From Pochonia chlamydosporia 170 (lineage: Eukaryota; Ascomycota; Sordariomycetes; Hypocreales; Clavicipitaceae): a DNA stretch of 64,000 nt. The notes beneath the pieces are model-generated. The model worked only from the letters and a program-made list of their open reading frames with translations. It ran no database searches and was not told where the DNA came from. The position numbers and the translations under genes were made by a program. Below, in pieces: positions 57,130-64,000 of this stretch. The stretch spans positions 4,216,001 to 4,280,000 of the forward strand of contig NC_035790.1 of the NCBI RefSeq assembly GCF_001653235.2. The letters are read 5' to 3'. Position 1 is the first letter of the stretch. Every line of letters starts with the position of its first letter.

Positions 57130-57869
57130 GGTAATCGCTGAGATTCAAACTGCGGAATGGCGTAGACCTGTTTCGCGCAACGGGCGCAACGGGCGATGAC
57201 AGTATTGGGGTTTGGTACGGGTGGCTGGCGATGTGTCTTTTGGGTGTGGTTGCAGGTCGTAGTTTATGTAAATCAGGGCAATGGGAGTTGAGGTGCATTT
57301 ATGGGGCACCGACATCCGCCGCTATATAAATCCGGTGTCACTGGTACACCAGACGCATTGCCTTCAATGTTCCAGCTGCCACAACCGGAAGGTGGCTAAC
57401 ACAACCAAGCCCCACCTAGATCACCGTCTGACGGCAAACAATTGGAAAGTACTAATCGTGGAGTGCCTGGATGGTGCATATTTGCGGCATAATACGTACT
57501 AGGTAGGTACCTAGGGACCGCATGGGCGCAGTTGGCCAAGTCCTGAGAACCAATGTTTGCAGCTTAGATACTAATTTCCAATCTGGTCCAGATGTCCCAT
57601 CTGCTGCGAATGCGTGGCTGGTATCTACGAACTATTGGGACCTCAGACAGGGTAAAGCAGATCCAACATCAGCTTGAGGAGTGACGTACTCAATCATGCA
57701 CAGCAATGCCACCTTAAGGATCAACCTGACAGGCTGGGAGTTCGGGCTGTTGCGTCGTCGTAACCCATACCAAAGGTCACACAACGGTCCCATTGCCACT
57801 CGCACTCTTGAAGCTGCACAGATACAGAGATACATTGCGAGTCCCAGAGGTCTGCTTGACCGAATTTTC
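57130..57869. other. Intergenic region with TACCTAGG and AATGTT words
   Basis: TTCAATGTT near 57364, CCAGAC near 57350 and ACTAGGTAGGTACCTAGG near 57499. No gene seen. Confidence 0.5.
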
Positions 57870-58658
57870 CTATTGTGATGTGTCGAAAACAACACCCTCG
57901 TTCCATACGTCCTGGCTCTCCTGCTCAACTGCTCGCATAGCTACAGCAACTTCTTCCAATTTGGCCACAACATCAATGACACCATCATTGACCCGCTGGA
58001 AGTACTTGTCATTGGCCTCTCTTCTTTTCCTGCCGAGCACAATGTCCATTTCTGGCTCTCCTGCTGCCTGAGAGCTCAAGGGCGAAGTATTTTCATTCCT
58101 GTTATCAGAAACTTCACCCGATGCCTCGTTGACACCTCTAGCATGATCTGTTCCATCGGTACCACTTGACTTGGGAGGCTCCACGAAAACGCCGCGTAAA
58201 TTACGAACCTCGCCGCCAGTAGAGGGTGATTCTTTATCTCCAAAAGATAATCCCAAAGACTCATCGGCCTCGCTCCTTGCCCAAGCCTGTGCGAGACTTA
58301 TCTGAGCAGAACGTAATTCTGAAAGCTTTTGATCATGCCCTGGCCCAAACACATGCGTACCACCAGACGCTGATAGCTCGACCTCCTCCAGTGTGGCCTG
58401 CATCTCCGCCCATAGCGCGTCAGTCTTATCCGTACTCCGTGTGCTGCCTGCTCTACCAGTTCGGTGCGGATCGGACGGTAGAGCCGTCCCGGAGCGAAGA
58501 GATGTGCCATGTTCCAACGCTGAGTGATCCCGTCTCAAGATGGGCAGACCACCCGGAGGAGCTGAGAGATTGGAAAGAGAAACATGCGACGCGCCAGGGG
58601 ATGGATGGAGAAACAGGGCCGGAGGAGGATCCCGTTGCCTCCCTTTGATTTCTGACAT
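57870..58658 (-). CDS. Conserved-looking fungal protein of unknown function
   Basis: A single-exon 262-aa protein from the ATG at 58658; the frame is open a little further upstream but without ATG. I cannot assign a function. The N-terminal third is disordered (Pro, Ser, Gly, Arg). A structured-looking centre reads TDALWAEMQATLEEVELSA, THVFGPGHDQKLSELRSAQ and ISLAQAWARSEADE, probably two helices. Another disordered stretch follows, then a C-terminal helix, EANDKYFQRVNDGVIDVVAK to VEQESQDVWNE. Helix pairs joined by disorder suit a subunit of a small complex. From memory the central block recurs in other Sordariomycetes, possibly under a Pfam DUF name, but I cannot confirm which. It is divergent from the S23 gene. 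Confidence 0.75.
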   Translation of the reverse strand: MSEIKGRQRDPPPALFLHPSPGASHVSLSNLSAPPGGLPILRRDHSALEHGTSLRSGTALPSDPHRTGRAGSTRSTDKTDALWAEMQATLEEVELSASGGTHVFGPGHDQKLSELRSAQISLAQAWARSEADESLGLSFGDKESPSTGGEVRNLRGVFVEPPKSSGTDGTDHARGVNEASGEVSDNRNENTSPLSSQAAGEPEMDIVLGRKRREANDKYFQRVNDGVIDVVAKLEEVAVAMRAVEQESQDVWNEGVVFDTSQ

Positions 58659-59067
58659 CAATGATATGGATATTTTAAATGGACACTGATACTCGGACCG
58701 GTCAACAGGCAGCCCGATGTCCCAACATCATCAAGTGGAATATCATGAGACACCTGTGGGCCCACTGTTTTTGCTGTGAATGGAATGGTTAGAAGCCGTG
58801 GTGATGGGTCGATCAAGGTCACCATGTAAATCACGTGCTGTGCCCCTGCACTGCGCGCTAACAATGGGCGACTTTTCGCTAGGGCCGGAAACCCTACCAT
58901 CAAATTTGGTAGGTTGACCCAACTTTTCTGCTGCTTCACTCCAAGTCATCATCACCATCGCCGAGCGGTAACGACAGAAATCGGTGCGTTCACCACAATT
59001 CGAGCCGCAACCATCTCGAGAAAAATCTTGTCATCCCGAACTTCCTACTAACTTGAACTTAGCAATC
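58659..59067. promoter_or_regulatory. Bidirectional promoter between the unknown gene and ribosomal protein S23
   Basis: Only 409 nt separate the two divergent start codons, so the regulatory DNA is shared. The word AAACCCTACC near 58888 resembles the ACCCTACCC (HomolE-type) element of fission-yeast ribosomal protein genes; that link is inference. Confidence 0.45.
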
Positions 59068-59567
59068 ATGGCTGGAGGCAAACCCCGTGGTCTTAACGCG
59101 GCGCGAAAGCTGCGAACGAACCGAAAGGACCAGAAATGGGCCGACCTGCACTACAAGAAGCGTGCCCTAGGCACTGCTTTCAAATCATCTCCGTTCGGTG
59201 GCTCTTCTCACGCTAAGGGAATTGTGCTGGAGAAGGTTGGTGTTGAGGCCAAGCAACCCAACTCGGCTATTCGAAAGTGTGTGCGTGTGCAGTTGATCAA
59301 GAATGGCAAGAAGGTCACTGCCTTTGGTATGTTGCCACAACATGGACTGTGATTTACGGAGAATTCGTCAGCTAATTGTAATTCAAAGTTCCCAACGACG
59401 GTTGCTTGAATTTCGTTGACGAAAACGATGAAGTCCTCCTGGCTGGGTTCGGTCGAAAGGGCAAAGCGAAGGGTGATATTCCAGGTGTGCGATTCAAGGT
59501 CGTCAAGGTTTCGGGAGTTGGTTTGTTGGCCCTGTGGAAGGAAAAGAAAGAGAAGCCTCGTTCTTAA
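59068..59567 (+). CDS. RPS23: 40S ribosomal protein S23 (uS12)
   Basis: The decoding-centre protein of the small cytosolic subunit. Exons 59068..59326 and 59389..59567, with a 62-nt intron (GTATGT...AAAG), give 145 aa, the exact family length. The sequence includes [73 protein letters not shown] and the end [14 protein letters not shown]. The conserved QPNSA loop with its proline, the site hydroxylated in other eukaryotes, is intact. The second residue is Ala-Gly-Gly instead of the common Gly-Lys-Gly. Confidence 0.97.
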
Positions 59568-59804
59568 AAGGTGTAGATGTGGATGAGGGAGGGAAAACTA
59601 AATGGTCAACTTTTACGCATGAGGAGTCACAATGGCTTGCTTGCATTGGCATCACAGGTTGATTTTGATCATGGGGGGACTAGATTCTACAGCTGCAATG
59701 AAGGTCCCGTTTTGAAACATGACATGAAAGTACATCTAATAGGAAGTTCTTGTGTGATGTTGTACAATTCTAGAAGTGTTACACGGCGTATTTTGCCTCT
59801 ACTC

Positions 59805-61028
59805 TTAAAGTGGCCCAAGATCCTTGTTCTGGCCATGAGTATGGTCCTCTGAAAGCCGAATGAAGTAGTCCGCCGCCAGGCCCAGGCTGATGGTGCCGCC
59901 TGTGATCCAGCATCCGTTCACAAACCACCACCAACAGTTTTTGACGCTTTTCAAGTTGACCTTTTTGATCATGAGAGCCAAAGTAATGGCAGCTCCCCCG
60001 CAGCTCCCTATAAAGAAGGCTGGCCCAGCACCGGCGGCAGTGCCTGCTGCAGCAAGAAGAGCAATCTGTGTTGCAGCTAGCCCTGTAAGAATTTGCTTCG
60101 TTTGCGCATCATGTTTCAGGGCTATACTCTTGATCCCAGCCTTGGCGTCATCCTTGATATCCATATGAGCATAGATCATGTCGTACAGGACTGTCCAGGC
60201 AATATTAGAGCTATAGAGGCATACTGCAGCTGTTAAAGCAGACCAATTTGACAATAGATCTATGCCCAAGGCCGGGAACCCCATTATCGCGCCCCATGAG
60301 AACGTTAGACCTAGGACGAACTGGGGATAATACGTGATTCGTTTTGCCAAAGGGTAGCTTGCCACGAACAAGAGACTTGGTATGCCATAAAATAGGCAAG
60401 GAATTGGGAATTGGACCAAGATTCCTAGACCGGCTAGAAGTTGGAACCCAGTGAACACAAGGCCTTTAAAAGGAGATATGGCGCGACGAGCAATTGGTCG
60501 AAGTCTAGTACGGGCGACATGGGGGTCTAAGTTTCGATCCCATAGGTCGTTTATAGTACATCCAGCTCCTCGCATTATCAGCGCACCAGAGAAGAAAAGT
60601 AGTGATGTGCCCACGACTGTGCTGAGTGGGGCAACTGGTGTTATGATCGGAGCTGCCATGAGCGTGGAAAAGAGACAAGGAAAATACAAATAATACGTGC
60701 CTGTGGGCTTGTCAATCCGGATGAGTTCTGCATATGGGACCCATGAGGCTGGAATTATTGCAAGAATTCCAGACCTCGGTGGCTGATAGTCTGGAAGCGG
60801 AACATGGTTGTCTGGCTTGGCCTGGTGAGGCTCAGCTCTTGAAGGTCCATGTTGCAGACGGGATTGATACAGTCTACCAGCCTGCCGGAGGAGCAGCCCA
60901 GTCTGAAGAAGACGCAAATCTATGGCTCTTCTCCCAGGGTAAGATATTTTCGGCACTGTTGCGAATCGAGGCGACCTGGAAGCAGGAGATGCGACGCATG
61001 ATATTTGCGATAGAGTTGGCAGTCTCAT
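59805..61028 (-). CDS. COQ2: 4-hydroxybenzoate polyprenyltransferase Coq2, mitochondrial
   Basis: Attaches the polyprenyl tail to 4-hydroxybenzoate in ubiquinone synthesis in the inner mitochondrial membrane. Single exon of 407 aa from the first ATG; the frame is open upstream without ATG. The N-terminal ~60 residues are basic and hydroxylated, as for import. The two prenyl-diphosphate motifs are present: NDLWDRNLD at about 160-168 inside MRGAGCTINDLWDRNLDPHV, and YDMIYAHMDIKDD at about 282-294, followed by AKAGIKSIAL. Eight or nine hydrophobic helices follow the UbiA pattern. The gene is convergent with S23 (237 nt apart) and divergent from the JmjC gene. Confidence 0.94.
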   Translation of the reverse strand: MRLPTLSQISCVASPASRSPRFATVPKISYPGRRAIDLRLLQTGLLLRQAGRLYQSRLQHGPSRAEPHQAKPDNHVPLPDYQPPRSGILAIIPASWVPYAELIRIDKPTGTYYLYFPCLFSTLMAAPIITPVAPLSTVVGTSLLFFSGALIMRGAGCTINDLWDRNLDPHVARTRLRPIARRAISPFKGLVFTGFQLLAGLGILVQFPIPCLFYGIPSLLFVASYPLAKRITYYPQFVLGLTFSWGAIMGFPALGIDLLSNWSALTAAVCLYSSNIAWTVLYDMIYAHMDIKDDAKAGIKSIALKHDAQTKQILTGLAATQIALLAAAGTAAGAGPAFFIGSCGGAAITLALMIKKVNLKSVKNCWWWFVNGCWITGGTISLGLAADYFIRLSEDHTHGQNKDLGPL

Positions 61029-61569
61029 CTTTGAGAAAGGCAGATGGTAATAGGGGCTCAAAAGCCGGGAAGTCCGTCGAGTTGTGATGACTAACCGCCT
61101 ACGAAGTTGTCGCTCTTCGCACACAGTACTATTGAAACATTTCTGGTTAACTCAAAGCAATGTTGGCGGCCACGTACACGTACCTTTGCGTTTCAGGACT
61201 TCCTGATTGTTTGGCAATCAATCACAGTGATCACCATGTGACAGCCACTTTCGTTGCTTCTGGTGGGGCTGTCGAACACCCATCTGGGTGACTAAGCAGA
61301 AAACCAGTCGCGACAGTACAGAGTGCTATTTGGGCGATAAATCAGTCACTTACCTGCGTCGAACATCATTCGGTGTCGAGAACAGCCCAGCTGCAACTTT
61401 CCAATTCACTTCCTCCCAAGCCCTCCTGCATAGCCTTTATGATCTAACTCCCTACCAAAGGCAAGTACTGGCAGCTTATATGGACCCTTTGACGTTCTCC
61501 TCCCATCGAGGACACTCGGCAAGCAGCGCGACTGGTGGAGTTTCATGAGCAACTCTCTGCATCACGGAG
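61029..61569. other. Divergent region between Coq2 and the JmjC gene
   Basis: Shared promoter region of about 540 nt with C/T-rich stretches near 61400 and 61490. No further gene seen. Confidence 0.5.
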
Positions 61570-64000
61570 ATGCCAACTTCTTTACATCCGCAAGCAAAAT
61601 TCGACCCCATTCCTCCAGATCTTGACCTACATGGTCTGGCAGACAGGACGCCAAACTTTAAATGGGTCCAAAGGGTTTCGAGGTCTCAAATACTCAATCT
61701 TGGCCAACAAGGGTTTGAGAAGCTCATCCAAATCCATGTTATCACTGGGGGCAAACCGCTCGTCATCGATGGCTGGGATGCATTGTTATCAAAGGACCTC
61801 TTCAGCGTCAAATGGCTAGAGAAAGCTTATGACAAAAAACGTACGTTTTACCATGTTGCTTGTGGACGATTTCAAAGTTAACCTCACCATTACCACAGAG
61901 GAAAATGTGCGCGATATTACAGCCGGTGCCGATATTCCTATGACGACGGGACATTATCTCAGGTCGATGAAGCAATTGACGAACCAATGGACTCCACAAA
62001 ACTTCCGAGATGAGCGCCGGCAGAGACTTTACTTGAAGGATATTGATTGCCCGGATGAGTGGCGAGATGCACTACAACGAGTATTGCATCCGAGTTTATT
62101 TTATCTCAATGAAAATGTTGCAGCGCCTCTTTCACCAGATACTGCAGAAATGGATTCTGCAGGCACGAGACGGGACAGGGAGCTGTATCCAGGCGGACGA
62201 CCTGCTGCTCCCGCAGGTGACCTTATGTCAAGCTTACCAGAGGAGATGCGAGCTGAAAATTTGATGTGCTATATTGGCCACGAAGGCACGTACACACCAG
62301 CTCATCGGGAAATGTGTGCCTCTGTTGGGCATAATATCATGGTAGAAGCTTCGGACGACAGTTTTGGCGAGAAGTCCGGAAGTTCGATCTGGTTCATGAC
62401 TGAGAGTAAAGATCGCGACGTGGTTCGCGAATACTTTTTGTCGATGCTCGGCCATGATATCGAAATCGAAAAGCATTTTGCACAAATCAATGCTTGGAAA
62501 AAGGCCCCCTTTGACGTTTACCTTGTGGAACAGCGCGCTGGTGATTTCATAATAATCCCACCACTTGCGGCGCATCAGGTGTGGAATAGAGGCACAAGGA
62601 CAATGAAAGTAGCCTGGAACCGAATCACTCCTGAGACTCTTCGCTTGGCATTACGCGAAGCTCTTCCAAAAGCTAGACTAGTGTGTCGCGATGAGCAGTA
62701 CAAGAACAAGGCGATTATCTACTTCACACTCCAGAAATACTATCACCTACTGAAGGACATCGAAAGACAAGAAGACATGAATCAGACCAGTTTTATGGGA
62801 ATCGGGAGGGACATTGTCCGAAATTCTCCGCGGGCAAGACAGCTTGCTGGGGATTTCAAATCCTTGTTCAATCTTTTCACAGAAATCCTTGTGGAGGAAG
62901 CCTTTGCGTATAAAGAGAAGCAAGTGGAATCTTTAGCCTTTGACTCATGCGTTACTTGCTCCTACTGCCGCTCCAACATATTCAACCGCTTTCTCACTTG
63001 CAAACACTGCACAAGAATTCTTGCCAGCGGCGATGAGGATGCATATGATGTGTGCATGGAATGTTACGCTATGGGGCGTTCTTGTGCGTGCGTATCCGGC
63101 CTCCAATGGTGTGAGCAGTGGTCTTGGGCTCAACTTAGCGAGAAGTACGAACTGTGGCGTGAGATGATCATCATCAATGATGGCTTTGTCGATTTACAAC
63201 GCTCACCTCCGCCGTTCGAGGCTGCTCGACAAAAGTCGGCAAGAAAGTCAGTCGCACAGATATGCCAGGAGGCTCTCATCAGGCGACCATGGAAAGATAT
63301 CACAAAACAGGACTATGGTAAAGCTCCAAGTGATTCAGACCCGGGGGATATCGAGGATGGTCCTAAAAAGAAACCTAAGAGAAAAAAGAAACAGGGGCAA
63401 GTCCGCCGTTGCCACGTATGCTGTCACAAAGACTACAGCTATCGAGTTCACGAATGTTCCAATCCCGAATGCGCGGAGGCATATTGTTATGGCGTTCTCT
63501 ATAGGGCTTTTGACATGATGCCCCAGTCGGTCTTACAAGACGAAAATTGGCAGTGCCCTAAATGTCTTGGCATTTGTAATTGCGGCTATTGCCGCCGGGC
63601 AGGAAACACGAACCCCTATACTCCCAAGAATACCTCTCTTGGACATGATACTCGCCCTGTTGCCGATGACCGGAGCGTTGAGGCTCTAGTCGACTTCCGC
63701 GTGCATAATTTGTCCTGGCTTAAAGCTGCAGGAGAAGAAAGCCGCAGCAAGAACAGTCGGCGAATGCAGAAGTTACGCCAACAAGCAGATCACGCAAAGG
63801 CAAGAAGCACGCTGAGCAGATCCGAGGACGAAGCTGCTCTTCTAGGACGCGGGGAGTGCTATCAAAGCAGCGTAGCCGCTGACACAGAGCATCAGGAACT
63901 CGAAGCGCAAGACATTCACGACTACTCCGCCCTCCCAACGAAATATGAAGGAGATGCGCACGCCTCAACCGGGGTAGAGCAGCAGGCAGACTTGGCAGTG
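61570..64000 (+). CDS. JmjC-domain protein with 4CXXC-type zinc finger (3' end outside window)
   Basis: Exon 1 is 61570..61840; exon 2 starts at 61899 and stays open to the window end, giving about 790 residues so far. The start follows an in-frame stop, so 61570 is the first usable ATG. The JmjC part contains TPNFKWVQRVS, GGKPLVIDGW and CYIGHEGTYTPAHREM, with metal ligands His226 and Glu228, and AAHQVWNRG with His316. The Fe(II) triad is therefore complete and a 2-oxoglutarate-dependent demethylase activity is plausible. After a helical part come two Cys-rich modules: CVTCSYCRSNIF...CKHC...CMECYAMGRSC (about residues 440-485) and CHVCCHKDYSYRVHEC...CPKCLGICNCGYCRRAG, a zf-4CXXC_R1 domain. 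The lysine-rich stretch KKKPKRKKK between them is a likely nuclear signal. Probably a nuclear chromatin regulator; the histone target is unknown. Confidence 0.88.

Overview
The window is nuclear DNA of a filamentous ascomycete. It is most likely a sordariomycete and probably Hypocreales, although the order is inferred. The reasons are genes split by short introns (mostly 50-115 nt, GTRAGT donors and YAG acceptors), a fungal gene set (fused tryptophan synthase, Prm1, Hook-type dynein adaptor, alpha-glucoside permease, Ymr31/Kgd4), and palindromic intergenic words such as TACCTAGGTA and CTCCGTACGGAG that I associate with hypocrealean genomes. I found no tRNA, rRNA, transposon, CRISPR array or prokaryotic feature. 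Gene models below were rebuilt by hand by joining exons across splice sites in a consistent phase. None has transcript support.

Layout. The first ~28 kb is gene-poor: Kgd4/Ymr31 (6.1-6.6 kb, minus), an App1-type phosphatidate phosphatase (9.1-10.5 kb, minus), a large disordered protein of unknown function (12.1-15.6 kb, plus), an MFS transporter (18.6-20.6 kb), a mitochondrial DUF1992 protein (21.3-22.9 kb) and an alpha-glucoside-type sugar permease (25.1-27.3 kb). From 28.8 to 36.6 kb the genes are packed: mitochondrial aspartate aminotransferase, a possible HAUS4-like augmin subunit, mitochondrial ribosomal protein bL28m and tryptophan synthase. Prm1 (37.8-39.9 kb) and Atg8 (42.8-43.4 kb) sit among motif-rich spacers. 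The last 20 kb is a housekeeping block: coproporphyrinogen oxidase, a SWIM zinc-finger protein, Rpn8, adenylate kinase, Hook, a small secreted I9 protease inhibitor-like protein, an unknown protein, ribosomal protein S23, Coq2, and a JmjC/zinc-finger protein cut by the window end.

The genes do not form a biosynthetic cluster. Several serve mitochondrial metabolism (Kgd4, aspartate aminotransferase, bL28m, DUF1992 protein, coproporphyrinogen oxidase, Coq2), but this looks like ordinary neighbourhood.

The most unusual structures are a 3-nt micro-exon in the aminotransferase gene and the intergenic DNA itself. The spacers are strewn with a small vocabulary of short words: AACATTGAA/TTCAATGTT (several complete as palindromes of 13-17 bp), CCAGAC/GTCTGG, TACCTAGGTA and CTCCGTA/TACGGAG. 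I cannot explain these words by genes or by any repeat family I know.
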